The notes: generated from the sequence alone by a model not told the origin. DNA of 20,311 nt from Pseudomonadota bacterium (GCA_023386865.1 JAEWIV010000433.1:1-20311), one strand, 5' to 3'. Positions 1 to 7,963 are shown, counted from the stretch's first letter. Translations and numbers: made by a program.

Positions 1-508
1 GGCCGCCGGCGTGGCGGGCGGCATCGCCCGTGATCTCCTGATCGGCGCCGTGCCGCCGGCGGCGATCGCCCATTGGCGCTACGTCGCCGTCACCATCGCC
101 GCCGGGCTGGTCGGCTTCGTCGCCTCCGCACTGATCGCGCGGCTGAGGACGCCGGTGCAGCTCTTCGACGCCGCCGGCCTCTGCCTGTTCGCCGTGACCG
201 GCACCGAGAAGGCGCTGGCCTACGGCCTCGACCCGTTCGTGGCGGCCGTGCTGGGCATGGTGACCTGCATCGGCGGCGGCGTGGCACGGGACCTTCTGAC
301 GCTCGAGATCCCGATCGTGCTCAGGGCCGAGCTCTACGCCGTGGCTGCGTTGGGCGGTGCCGGCTCGATCGCCCTCGGTTCCGCGCTCGGCCTGCCCGCC
401 GTCCCGGTCATGGCTTTCGGGGCCGGCCTCTGCCTTTTCCTGAGGCTGATGTCCCTATATCGCGGTTGGCGGCTGCCTTACAGTCGGTATTCCAAAGAAA
501 CTGACTAA
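1..508 (+). CDS. UPF0126/TRIC-type small-ion or glycine channel family protein, 5' truncated
   Basis: The reading frame is open from the left edge (frame begins at base 2) to a TAA at 506-508, so the true start lies outside the window; a GTG at 11 is internal. The protein is very hydrophobic. It shows two copies of a glycine-rich motif followed by Arg-Asp: AGGIARDLLIG at the left edge and IGGGVARDLL about 90 residues later. This duplicated GG-x-x-RD pattern is the hallmark of the UPF0126 family (Pfam Gly_transporter, distantly related to eukaryotic TRIC channels), whose members are about 200 residues with two three-helix halves. About 165-168 residues are visible, so some 35-45 are missing. 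Members sit in the inner membrane and their substrates are mostly unproven. It is separated by 102 bp from pyrE and is probably not functionally linked to it. Confidence 0.85.
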   Translation, partial: AAGVAGGIARDLLIGAVPPAAIAHWRYVAVTIAAGLVGFVASALIARLRTPVQLFDAAGLCLFAVTGTEKALAYGLDPFVAAVLGMVTCIGGGVARDLLTLEIPIVLRAELYAVAALGGAGSIALGSALGLPAVPVMAFGAGLCLFLRLMSLYRGWRLPYSRYSKETD

Positions 509-536
509 CTTCGACGGTCTGAACGCGCTCTCGCAC

Positions 537-565
537 TTGCCGGTCCTCTGGATGGACGCTAAACA
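537..565 (+). promoter_or_regulatory. Candidate sigma-70-type promoter upstream of pyrE
   Basis: TTGCCG at 537-542 and TAAACA at 560-565 are separated by 17 bp, which is the ideal spacing for a housekeeping promoter. They sit 45 bp upstream of the pyrE start in the only intergenic gap here. The match to consensus is partial (about 4 of 6 in each box), so this is a suggestion based on pattern alone. Confidence 0.3.
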
Positions 566-610
566 CTCGCCCGTCATTTTGTCGCAAGCCGATCGGGGGA
601 AAGGCACCAG

Positions 611-1393
611 ATGGCGACGAAGAAGAAGGGCAAGGCGGCGGCCGCAGAATCTCTGAACGGGGTGGCCAACAAGATGAACGGCAAGGCAATTTCGGCTCGG
701 GCCAGCGGCACGACCGAGGCGCGGGACACCGCGCGCCTGCTGCTGGAGATCGAGGCCATCCACTGCCGGCCCGACAACCCGTACATCTTCACCTCGGGGC
801 GGGCGAGCCCGGTCTACATCGATTGCCGCAAGCTGATCTCCTATCCCGACGCACGCGCCAAGATCATGAGCCACGCGCTCAAGATGATCGAGCGCGATAT
901 CGGCTGGAGCAAGATCGACGTCGTGGCGGGCGGCGAGACCGCCGGCATCCCCTTCGCTGCCTTCCTGGCAGCGCTGGCCAAGAAGCCGATGATCTACGTG
1001 CGCAAGCAGCCCAAGGGCTTCGGCCGCATGGCCCAGATCGAAGGCGACCTCAAGCCGGGCAAGCGCGTGCTGCTGGTCGAGGACCTCGCCACCGATGGCG
1101 GCAGCAAGCTGGTCTTCATTGAAGCCTTGAAGAAGGCCGAGGCGAAGGTCACCGACTGCTTCGTCATTTTCCATTACGGCATCTTCCCGCAGAGCGTCGA
1201 GATGCTGGCCGCAGGCGGCGTCAAGCTGCATGCGCTCGCCACGTGGTGGGACGCGCTGGAGGCCGCCTCGAAGTACAAGTACTTCGACGAGAAGGGCTTG
1301 GCCGAGACCCGCGCCTTCCTCGAAGCACCCGAGCAATGGTCGGCCAGACATGGCGGCCGACCGCCCGCGCCGCGCCCGACGCTGGGACGGTGA
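611..1393 (+). CDS. pyrE: Orotate phosphoribosyltransferase
   Basis: PyrE joins orotate to PRPP to give orotidine 5'-phosphate in cytosolic de novo pyrimidine synthesis. The 260-residue product carries SGRASPVYIDCRK (62-74), GGETAGIPFAA (108-118), the flexible catalytic loop YVRKQPKGFGRMAQIEG (129-145) and the PRPP-binding loop VLLVEDLATDGGS (153-165). The layout matches alphaproteobacterial PyrE, which is usually about 230 residues. The surplus is a Lys/Ala-rich N-terminal extension of about 35 residues. An internal ATG at 674 would remove about 21 of these, but the purine-rich GGGGGAAAGG just upstream of 611 favours the long form. Two oddities are seen: the loop position usually occupied by His (KGHG in relatives) is Phe137, and the PRPP loop has Asp162 where Thr or Ala is usual. 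The next gene starts 34 bp downstream on the same strand, so co-transcription is possible. Confidence 0.9.
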   Translation: MATKKKGKAAAAESLNGVANKMNGKAISARASGTTEARDTARLLLEIEAIHCRPDNPYIFTSGRASPVYIDCRKLISYPDARAKIMSHALKMIERDIGWSKIDVVAGGETAGIPFAAFLAALAKKPMIYVRKQPKGFGRMAQIEGDLKPGKRVLLVEDLATDGGSKLVFIEALKKAEAKVTDCFVIFHYGIFPQSVEMLAAGGVKLHALATWWDALEAASKYKYFDEKGLAETRAFLEAPEQWSARHGGRPPAPRPTLGR

Positions 1394-1427
1394 CAGCCAA
1401 CTAATGTCATGCGACGGTGCGGCGGAC

Positions 1428-3089
1428 ATGATCCGCCGCATTCTTTTTGTTCTGCTCGCGCTCACCGCGCTCGCCGCTCCTGCCCGCGCCAAGGACGAGC
1501 TGGTGCTGGGCATGACCCAGTCGCCCGGCACCTGGAACCCGCTGATCAGTTCGATGCTGGCCAAGTCGCTGGTCAGCAACATGACCAGCCGCCCGCTCAC
1601 CGCCTGGAACGCCGACTGGAAGCTGGTCTGCCTCGCCTGCACCGAGGTGCCGACCATCGAGAACGGCAAGGCCCGCGTGATCGACCTGCCGGACGACGGC
1701 AAGGGGGGCGGCAAGAAGGGCATGGAGATCGACTTCGAGCTGCGCGACCTCAAATGGGGCGACGGCACGCCGGTCACGGCCAAGGACGTCGCCTTCACCG
1801 TGGAGGTCGGCCGCCATCCGCTGTCGGGCGTCGCCTCGTCCGAGGCCTTCCGGCGGATCATCAAGTTCGACGCCAAGGACGATCGCCGCTTCACCATGAC
1901 GATCGACCGTGTCACCTTCGACTACAACAGCATCGGCTTGCAGCTGCTGCCGGCGCACATCGAGAAGCCGATCTTCGAGGCCAATCCCGCCGAGTACCGG
2001 AACAAGACGGCGTTCGACACCAACTCGACCAATCCCGGCCTGTTCTTCGGTCCTTTCCGCATCGTCGAGGTCGTCCCGGGCAACCGCATCGTGCTGGAGC
2101 AGAACCCGACCTGGACCGGCGAGAAGCCACACTTCAAGCGCATCGTCGTCAAGATCATCGAGAACACCGCAGCGCTGGAAGCCAACCTGCTGTCGGGCAA
2201 TGTGGACTATGTGCTGGGCGAGCTCGGCCTGTCGCTAGACCAGGTGCTGGCCTTCGAAAAGCGCCACAAGGACAAGTACACCTTCATCTACAAGCCGGCG
2301 CTGATCTACGAGCACATCGACACCATGCTCGACAACAAGCTCCTGGAAGACCTCCGTGTGCGCCAGGCGATCCTGATGGCGATCGACCGCAAGGCGATCT
2401 CCGAGAAGCTGTTCGAGGGCAAGCAGCCGGTGGCCGACGGGCCGATCAGCCAGCTCGATCCGATGTTCACGCCGGATACCAGGCACTACCCCTACGATGC
2501 CGCGCAGGCGCGCAAGTTACTCGACGAGGCAGGCTTCAAGGACATCAGGAGCGGCGTTCGTCACAACGCCAAGGGTGAGCGCCTGTCGATCGAGATCGCG
2601 ACCAGCGCCGGCAATCGCGTGCGCGAACTGGTGGCGCAGGTGATCCAGAGTCAGCTCCGCCAGGTCGGCGTCGACGTGCGCATAAAGGCCGAACCCATGC
2701 GCGTCTTTTCCGAGGCCCTCAACCGCCGCCAGTTCACGGGCCTCGCCATGTATGCCTGGGTGCAAAGCCCTCAGGGCGTGCCGCGCTCGACGTTGCATTC
2801 CAAGGAAATTCCCTCGGCAGAGAACGCCTGGAGCGGCCAGAACTATCCGGGATATCGCAATCCCGCCATGGACGCCGCACTCGACGCGGCTGAGCGCGAG
2901 CTCGATCCCGCCAAGCGCCGCGCCCTGTTCGCCGACATCCAGCGCCTCCACGCCGAGGACCTGCCGGTTCTGCCGCTGTTCTTCCGCGTCGATCCCTTCG
3001 TCATCCCCAAGCAGCTGAAGGGCGTGACGCCGACCGGCCATCTCAACAGCTCGACCCTATGGATCGAGCAGTGGCGGTGGGAGAACTGA
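1428..3089 (+). CDS. ABC transporter substrate-binding protein, peptide/nickel type (SBP family 5)
   Basis: Periplasmic solute receptor of a Dpp/Opp-like importer. The chosen ATG gives a clean Sec signal peptide, MIRRILFVLLALTALAAPARA, with likely cleavage after residue 21. An ATG at 1404 would add eight polar residues and is less likely. The mature part has family-5 features: an early NPLISSM segment, LKWGDGTPVTAKDVAFTVE near residue 105, a LRVRQAILMAIDRKAI block in the middle, and a C-terminal stretch rich in peptide-binding-lobe motifs ending near ALDAAERELDPAKRRALFADIQ. The length of 553 residues is normal for the family. A Gly/Lys-rich insert (DDGKGGGKKG) near residue 90 is unusual. It is followed after 24 bp by two permease genes, so it is the first gene of a three-gene transport cluster. 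The substrate cannot be read from sequence; short peptides are the default guess. Confidence 0.88.
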   Translation: MIRRILFVLLALTALAAPARAKDELVLGMTQSPGTWNPLISSMLAKSLVSNMTSRPLTAWNADWKLVCLACTEVPTIENGKARVIDLPDDGKGGGKKGMEIDFELRDLKWGDGTPVTAKDVAFTVEVGRHPLSGVASSEAFRRIIKFDAKDDRRFTMTIDRVTFDYNSIGLQLLPAHIEKPIFEANPAEYRNKTAFDTNSTNPGLFFGPFRIVEVVPGNRIVLEQNPTWTGEKPHFKRIVVKIIENTAALEANLLSGNVDYVLGELGLSLDQVLAFEKRHKDKYTFIYKPALIYEHIDTMLDNKLLEDLRVRQAILMAIDRKAISEKLFEGKQPVADGPISQLDPMFTPDTRHYPYDAAQARKLLDEAGFKDIRSGVRHNAKGERLSIEIATSAGNRVRELVAQVIQSQLRQVGVDVRIKAEPMRVFSEALNRRQFTGLAMYAWVQSPQGVPRSTLHSKEIPSAENAWSGQNYPGYRNPAMDAALDAAERELDPAKRRALFADIQRLHAEDLPVLPLFFRVDPFVIPKQLKGVTPTGHLNSSTLWIEQWRWEN

Positions 3090-3113
3090 CGTGACGCTCG
3101 CGCGTTTGCGGGC

Positions 3114-4091
3114 ATGAGCCGTTATCTCGCCAGTCGGGCCGTCCAGACGATCGTCACGCTCGCGCTGATGAGCTTCGTGGTCTACCTGCTGATCGGCCTG
3201 ATGCCGGGCGATCCCATCGACATGATGATCGCGGGCGACCCCAACATGCGGAGCGAGGACGCCGCCCGCCTGCGTGCCGTCTATGGCCTCGACAAGCCGC
3301 TGCTCGAACGCTACGCGGCGTGGGCCTGGCAGGCCCTGCACGGCAACTTCGGCTATTCGCGCACCTACAGCCAGCCGGTGCTCGCCGTGCTGGGGCCGCG
3401 GCTCGCCAACACCTTCGTCCTCGCAGGCTTCGCCTTCGTCATCGCCGTTGCCGTCGCCCTGCCGCTCGGCATCTGGGCGGCGTCGCGGCCGCGCAGCCGC
3501 AGCGACTACCTCATCAATCTCCTGTGCTTCGGCGGCATCTCGACTCCGCCCTTCTGGCTCGCCCTGCTCTTGATCACCCTGTTCTCCGTGAAGCTCGGCT
3601 GGCTGCCGGCGGGCGGCCAGGCCGACATCCGGCCGGAGACGCCCTGGCTCAGCGGCCTCGGCGACCGCCTCCGTTACCTCGTCCTGCCGGTCACCACCCT
3701 CGTCCTGGTCCAGGTCGGCGGCTACACCCGCTTCATGCGCGGCGCCATGATCGAGGCGCTGCGCCAGGACTATGTCCGCACCGCCCGCGCCAAGGGCCTG
3801 CCCGAGCGCCGCGTGCGCTGGGGCCATGCCTTCGGCAACGCGCTGGCGCCGGTGCTCACCATCCTGGCCCTTTCCTTCGGCGGACTCTTCTCCGGCGCGC
3901 TGATCACCGAGACCATGTTCGCCTGGCCGGGCATGGGCAAGGCGATCTACCAGGCCATCCTCGACAACGACTACAACCTCGCCCTGGTCGGCCTGCTGAT
4001 CGCCACGCTGGCCACCCTCCTCGGCAACCTGCTGGCCGACCTCGCCTACGCCTGGGTCGATCCGCGCGTGTCGATCGAGCAAAGCGCATGA
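3114..4091 (+). CDS. ABC transporter permease, DppB/OppB type
   Basis: Inner-membrane channel subunit of a peptide-type ABC importer, 325 residues, the usual length for DppB. The N-terminus (YLASRAVQTIVTLALMSFVVYLLIGLMPGDP) is the typical first helix plus the MPGDP motif. Next comes a large periplasmic loop with YGLDKPLLERYAAW. Five more hydrophobic segments follow. The cytoplasmic coupling helix (EAA loop) is seen as YVRTARAKGLPERRVRWGHAFGNALAPV. The stop codon overlaps the start of the next permease (ATGA), indicating translational coupling. DppB partners with a DppC-like subunit and two ATPases; the DppC follows directly, but no ATPase gene is adjacent. Confidence 0.92.
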   Translation: MSRYLASRAVQTIVTLALMSFVVYLLIGLMPGDPIDMMIAGDPNMRSEDAARLRAVYGLDKPLLERYAAWAWQALHGNFGYSRTYSQPVLAVLGPRLANTFVLAGFAFVIAVAVALPLGIWAASRPRSRSDYLINLLCFGGISTPPFWLALLLITLFSVKLGWLPAGGQADIRPETPWLSGLGDRLRYLVLPVTTLVLVQVGGYTRFMRGAMIEALRQDYVRTARAKGLPERRVRWGHAFGNALAPVLTILALSFGGLFSGALITETMFAWPGMGKAIYQAILDNDYNLALVGLLIATLATLLGNLLADLAYAWVDPRVSIEQSA

Positions 4092-5011
4092 GCGACGTCG
4101 CCGCCCGCGCGTCGGCCAGCCCGGGCTGGCTGGTATGGACCCGGCTGATGCGCCACCGCCTGGCAGTGGCCTCGCTCGTCTTCCTGCTGATCCTGGTGAT
4201 CCTGTCGCTCATGGCGCCCTGGATCGCCGAGTGGCGAGGCATCGATCCCGCGGCGACCGACCTCTTCCGCCGCTTCGAGCCGCCCTCGGCCGACTACTGG
4301 CTCGGCACGGACGATCTCGGCCGCGATCTCTTCCAGCGCCTGCTCGACGGCGGACGGGTGTCCCTGCTGGTCGGCATCTCGGGCGCGCTGCTGTCGGCCG
4401 TCATCGGCGCCCTGATCGGCGTGGTGGCGGGCTATCTCGGCGGCCGGCTCGATGCCGTGCTGATGCGCGTCACGGACGGCGTGATCGCGCTTCCCATGCT
4501 GCCTCTGCTGATCGTCCTGGCCGCCGTCGATCCGCGCAAGATCGGGGTGCCGGTCGAGCTTGCCCAGTCGGAGACCTTCTCGCTCTATCGCATCGTCTTC
4601 ATCGTCTCGCTGACCGGCTGGACGACGGTGGCGCGGCTGGTGCGCGCCGAGACCTTGTCGCTCAAGGCGCGGGACTTCACCCGCGCCGCCAAGGCGCTGG
4701 GCGCGCGGCCCGCGCGCATCATGTTCCGCCACATCTTGCCCAATGCCGCGGGTTCGCTGGTGGTCGCCACGACCCTGTCGATTGGCGGGCTGGTGCTGCT
4801 CGAATCGACGCTGTCCTTCCTCGGCCTCGGCACCCAGCCGCCGGCCGCGAGCTGGGGCAACATGCTGACCGGCGCGCAGGAGCTGCTGCAGCAAGCCCCG
4901 GTGCTGGCGCTGCTGCCCGGCCTGCTGATCCTGATCACGGTCATCGCCTTCAACTTCTTGGGCGACGGGCTGCAGGACGCCCTCGATCCGCGCAGCGAGC
5001 GTCGGCTGTGA
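4088..5011 (+). CDS. ABC transporter permease, DppC/OppC type
   Basis: Second membrane subunit of the same importer, 307 residues. The start is the ATG that overlaps the preceding stop by four bases; the frame is open much further upstream, but that part only shadows the DppB gene. A short N-terminal cytoplasmic tail is followed by the first helix (LAVASLVFLLILVILSLMAPWI). The family signature YWLGTDDLGRDLFQRLLDGGRVSLLVG follows at about residues 75-101, and the EAA coupling loop is FTRAAKALGARPARIMFRHILPNA. The C-terminus FNFLGDGLQDALDPRSERRL is classic for DppC. It closes the three-gene binding-protein/permease/permease cluster. The usual dppD and dppF ATPase genes do not follow; an unrelated lipoprotein gene does. 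Confidence 0.92.
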   Translation: MSDVAARASASPGWLVWTRLMRHRLAVASLVFLLILVILSLMAPWIAEWRGIDPAATDLFRRFEPPSADYWLGTDDLGRDLFQRLLDGGRVSLLVGISGALLSAVIGALIGVVAGYLGGRLDAVLMRVTDGVIALPMLPLLIVLAAVDPRKIGVPVELAQSETFSLYRIVFIVSLTGWTTVARLVRAETLSLKARDFTRAAKALGARPARIMFRHILPNAAGSLVVATTLSIGGLVLLESTLSFLGLGTQPPAASWGNMLTGAQELLQQAPVLALLPGLLILITVIAFNFLGDGLQDALDPRSERRL

Positions 5012-5142
5012 CGGCAAAGCGCGCCGGCGAATAAGGGCAAAAACTGGGCGGACGATAATTGTGGAACCGTCTTGCATCGAGATGGCGGCGTCGAGCAATA
5101 AGGGCGTGCGGCTCTTCACTCCCCCTCTCAAGGAAAAACAAG

Positions 5143-5682
5143 ATGCAGAAACAGTCGCGTCCGCTGTCGTTGTCCATTGCCTGTGCCTTGTCCCTCGCCG
5201 CCTGCACCGCGGCCCAGCCCGACAGGAAGGCCTCAGCCGACTACCAGGCGCCGGTTGCGCAAGTGGCGCCTCCCGCCAACCTCCGTTCCATCTGCTATGA
5301 CGACTCCGACCTGAAGGCCTTTCGCGTCCGAATGGTCCAGCAGCAGCTCGTCGTCGGGGCCCTTCAATGCAAGGGCGCCGACGGCAAGGTCTATCTCAAC
5401 GACGAGTACGCGGCCTTCGTCAGGAAATTCAGTCCCGAGCTGTCGAGCAACGCCGCCGAGCTGAAGTCCCTGGTCAAGCGCAAGAAGGCCAACCTCGACG
5501 TCATGGTCACCGAAATCGCCAATCGCACGGCGCAGCGGCCGGTCCACGACCAGGAATTCTGCTCGCGGCATCAACGCGCCTTTGACTGGGCGCTGCTGAC
5601 CGAGGTGACGTCGCTCACCCAGGTCCCGGCGCCCTACGATCTCGGGCCGGAGATGAAGGTCTTTCCCTGTCCCAAGGGCTGA
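5143..5682 (+). CDS. Small Cys-containing lipoprotein of unknown function
   Basis: The ATG at 5143 has AAGGA at 5130-5134 upstream and gives a lipoprotein signal: MQKQSRPLSLSIACALSLAAC, with lipobox SLAAC and lipidated Cys21. An upstream in-frame ATG at 5059 would put a charged stretch in front of the signal and is rejected. The mature domain of about 158 residues has four cysteines (51, 76, 140, 176), enough for two disulfides. It contains the segment RVRMVQQQLVVGALQCKG, then YAAFVRKFSPEL and a helical Lys-rich stretch. From memory, this resembles an exported alphaproteobacterial family with a pattern like RxLQxELMVAALxC...YNxFVxxF; the recall is not verified. No enzyme motif is visible. It is probably its own transcription unit, 131 bp after the permease gene. 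Confidence 0.75.
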   Translation: MQKQSRPLSLSIACALSLAACTAAQPDRKASADYQAPVAQVAPPANLRSICYDDSDLKAFRVRMVQQQLVVGALQCKGADGKVYLNDEYAAFVRKFSPELSSNAAELKSLVKRKKANLDVMVTEIANRTAQRPVHDQEFCSRHQRAFDWALLTEVTSLTQVPAPYDLGPEMKVFPCPKG

Positions 5683-5690
5683 ACCCTTCT

Positions 5691-5717
5691 GGACCGCCGG
5701 TCGTCGGCCGGCGGTCC
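5691..5717. terminator. Hairpin between convergent genes
   Basis: GGACCGCCGG (5691-5700) pairs perfectly with CCGGCGGTCC (5708-5717) across a 7-base loop. It lies in the 40-bp gap between the lipoprotein stop and the stop of the convergent dioxygenase gene, so it can serve both directions. There is no T-run on either side, so Rho-independent termination is inferred from position and stem strength only. Confidence 0.6.
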
Positions 5718-5722
5718 GGCAA

Positions 5723-6724
5723 CTACGCGGTCACCTTTTCGCGCGGCACCCAGCTCCTCGCCTCGCCTTCGTAGATCGCGCCCGGATTGCCGCGCACCGT
5801 CGTGCGCCACATCATGCGTTGCTCCGTCTCGCCGTCGTACCAGGTCGCGGCATGGACCAGGCAACGATTGTCCCACACCACGAGGTCGCCGACGGTCCAT
5901 TCGTGGACGTAGACGAACTCCGGCCGCGTGTAGTGCGCGATCAGCTCGTCGAGCAGCTCGGCGCCCTCGCCGCGCGGACCGGGCTCCATGCCGATGAACG
6001 GGCCCTCGACCCAGTCCATCTGCCCCCATTCGCAGATATAGAGCGCCGGTTTGCCGGTCACGGGATGGATGCGCACGACCGGCTGCGGCTGCGAGCGCGC
6101 GGTCGGCGCCTGCTCGATGTCGGTCCGGCCGGCCAGCGCGCCCTCCCGCGAACGCGCCGTACCCGGCTGGCAATGCAGGCCCTGCAGGCCTTCGACCTTG
6201 GCCTTCAGACGAGCCGGCAGCGCGGCATAGGCGCCGGTCCCGTCGGCGAACAGCGTCTGGCCGCGGTCCTTCGCAACCGGCGTCACGGCATAGAACAGCG
6301 AGATATCGGGCGGCGGCCGGCGATAGCTTTGGTCCGTGTGCCAGCCCTTGCGATGCGGGTACTGCACCGGCAGCCGACCGTCGGCCGTCACCGGCGGATC
6401 GGGTCGCCGCGGCGGCTTCCTGTTCACTGGCGCCATGTTCGACACCAGGAAGATTTCCGGCACCGTCGTATGCACCGAGCTGCGCTGCGTGAGCGTGTAG
6501 CGATAATCCTCGACCTCCGAGCCGAACGCGCGGCTGAGCGCGACCAGCAGCTCGGGCTTGTCCGCGATCTCCTGCAAACCAGGAATCAGCATCAGCCCGT
6601 CGGCATCCGCCAGCACGGCGGGCAGACCTTCGGGAATGCCGTGCGACAACGATTTGGCCAGGCGCACCGTCGCACCGAACGAAGCGCCGGGCAGTGGCAT
6701 GGTGACGTCGAAAGCAACACTCAT
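5723..6724 (-). CDS. TauD/TfdA-family Fe(II)/2-oxoglutarate-dependent dioxygenase
   Basis: Cytosolic non-haem iron oxygenase that couples decarboxylation of 2-oxoglutarate to oxidation of an organic substrate. Numbered from the chosen start, the iron triad is visible: His129 and Asp131 in WHTDQSY, and His291 in NRCLVHAATWYD. An Arg (307) in RMMWRTTVRG follows and should bind the 2-oxoglutarate carboxylate. The order and spacing match TauD/TfdA proteins, and 333 residues is slightly above the usual 280-300. The ATG at 6724 follows GAGAGGTGG on the coding strand; an ATG eight codons earlier lacks such a site. Taurine, alkylsulfates, aryloxyacids and carnitine-like compounds are all known substrates of the family and sequence alone does not choose between them. 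It is transcribed divergently from the metallo-deacylase gene. Confidence 0.9.
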   Translation of the reverse strand: MSVAFDVTMPLPGASFGATVRLAKSLSHGIPEGLPAVLADADGLMLIPGLQEIADKPELLVALSRAFGSEVEDYRYTLTQRSSVHTTVPEIFLVSNMAPVNRKPPRRPDPPVTADGRLPVQYPHRKGWHTDQSYRRPPPDISLFYAVTPVAKDRGQTLFADGTGAYAALPARLKAKVEGLQGLHCQPGTARSREGALAGRTDIEQAPTARSQPQPVVRIHPVTGKPALYICEWGQMDWVEGPFIGMEPGPRGEGAELLDELIAHYTRPEFVYVHEWTVGDLVVWDNRCLVHAATWYDGETEQRMMWRTTVRGNPGAIYEGEARSWVPREKVTA

Positions 6725-6863
6725 CGGACCACCTCTCGAGGCGGCCATGTTAGCCTAGACTCGGGCACCGACCCAGCCGGCCGATGCGTTCTTCGCCATT
6801 GCCTTCACGCGACGGATGGACGGATAACCGACCCACGATCTCAACCGACAAAGGGACTTCGAG

Positions 6864-7883
6864 ATGCAGCGCGCGGATTTCTCGGCCATGAGTCGCCTTG
6901 CAGCCGACATCGACCTCCAGGCCGAAGGCAAGGCCACCGGCTTCGTGCGCGTGCCGCATTCGGTGCATCGCTCGGCCTACGGCTGGATCCCGATTCCCAT
7001 CGTACGGATCAAGAACGGCGACGGGCCCAGTGTCCTGATGCAGGCGGGCAACCATGGCGACGAATGGGAGGGCCAGATCGGGCTGGGCAACCTCATTCGC
7101 GACCTGCAGCCGAAGGACATCAGGGGCCGGCTGGTCATCCTGCCGTCGGCGAACTTTCCGGCAGCGATGGAAGGCCGCCGCACCTCGCCGATCGACGAAG
7201 GCAACCTCAACCGCTCCTTTCCCGGCGACGCCGATGGCACCATCACACAGCAGATCGCCTATTTCATCGAGCACGCGCTGCTGCCGGGCTTCGACTACAG
7301 CTTCGATTTCCATTCCGGCGGCAGCTCCCTCACCTACATCCCGAGCGCCCTGGCGCCCAAGCATGACGACGCGGCGCGCATGCAGAAGGTCATCGGCATG
7401 CTGAAGGCCTTTGGCGCCCCGGTGAGCTACCTCGCCGCGGCGCCGCAGGGCGGCGGCAGGACCTTCACGTCGGCGTCGTATCGCCAGGGAGTGATCTCCA
7501 TGGGCACCGAGCTCGGCGGCGGCGGGCTGGTGACACCGGGCTCGCTCAAGGTCGCCGAGGACGGCATGCGCCGCGTGCTGGCCCATGTCGGGCTGCTCCA
7601 GGGCCCCGTGCCAGCGCCGACGCCGACGCGGCTCACCGAGATCGGCGGCGACGACTACTACGTCTATGCCACCGACGGTGGCCTGTTCGAGCCGCTGGTC
7701 GACCTCGGTGCCGAGGTGACAGCGGGACAGCCGGCGGCGCGCATCCATTTTCACCACACGCCATGGCGCGAGCCCGAGCTCGTGCCCTTCAAGCGCGCCG
7801 GCCTGGTGCTGTGCAAGCGCGTGCCGGCGCGTTGCGAGCGCGGCGACTGCCTGTTCCATCTGGCGACGGACGTCGCCGCTTGA
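6864..7883 (+). CDS. Zinc-dependent deacylase of the aspartoacylase/succinylglutamate desuccinylase family
   Basis: The 339-residue cytosolic protein has the M14-like zinc site of the AstE/AspA family. The first ligands are in GNHGDEWEG (His64, Glu67), the third ligand is in FDFHSGG (His150), and the probable catalytic Glu216 is in SMGTELGGGG. The substrate-carboxylate motif DEGNLNRSFPG lies at 111-121. A smaller C-terminal beta domain (from about 235) ends with PARIHFHHTPWREPELVPFKRAGLVLCKR. Family members hydrolyse N-acyl amino acids. The overall look, including the NLNRSFPG and GGG segments, recalls the DoeB-type N-acetyl-diaminobutyrate deacetylases and succinylglutamate desuccinylase-like proteins, but the other ectoine-degradation genes are not here, so I do not assign a substrate. 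AAAGGGA upstream supports the start. It diverges from the dioxygenase across a 139-bp gap. Confidence 0.85.
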   Translation: MQRADFSAMSRLAADIDLQAEGKATGFVRVPHSVHRSAYGWIPIPIVRIKNGDGPSVLMQAGNHGDEWEGQIGLGNLIRDLQPKDIRGRLVILPSANFPAAMEGRRTSPIDEGNLNRSFPGDADGTITQQIAYFIEHALLPGFDYSFDFHSGGSSLTYIPSALAPKHDDAARMQKVIGMLKAFGAPVSYLAAAPQGGGRTFTSASYRQGVISMGTELGGGGLVTPGSLKVAEDGMRRVLAHVGLLQGPVPAPTPTRLTEIGGDDYYVYATDGGLFEPLVDLGAEVTAGQPAARIHFHHTPWREPELVPFKRAGLVLCKRVPARCERGDCLFHLATDVAA

Positions 7884-7963
7884 GGCAGATGCCTGCCTGT
7901 AAATCGCCGAGCCGGTGGGGATGAGCATCATCCCTGATGCGTAGTCAGGAGGGAGTGGCTGCG

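Noticed and set aside
455..1915. A 486-codon open frame on the - strand
   Set aside because: It lies antisense to pyrE and the binding-protein gene, both with clear domains, and its product has no recognisable motif. High GC content creates such long antisense frames.
3320..4087. Long N-terminal extension of the second permease
   Set aside because: The upstream part of this frame only overlaps the first permease in another frame and encodes an Arg/Ala/Pro-rich sequence. The ATGA junction gives the normal start.
5072..5101. TTGCAT and CAATAA with 18-bp spacing ahead of the lipoprotein gene
   Set aside because: It could be a weak promoter, but both boxes match consensus poorly and other equally poor pairs exist in the same gap.
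5059..5142. Earlier start for the lipoprotein
   Set aside because: It would add an Arg-rich stretch in front of a normal lipoprotein signal peptide, and the AAGGA site favours the later ATG.
6725..6863. Promoters in the divergent gap between the dioxygenase and the deacylase
   Set aside because: Some -10-like words are present (for example near TAACAT on the - strand), but no matching -35 box at an acceptable distance was found.
7883..7898. Hairpin AGGCA/TGCCT at the end of the metallo-deacylase gene
   Set aside because: A five-base stem without a T-run is too weak to call a terminator.
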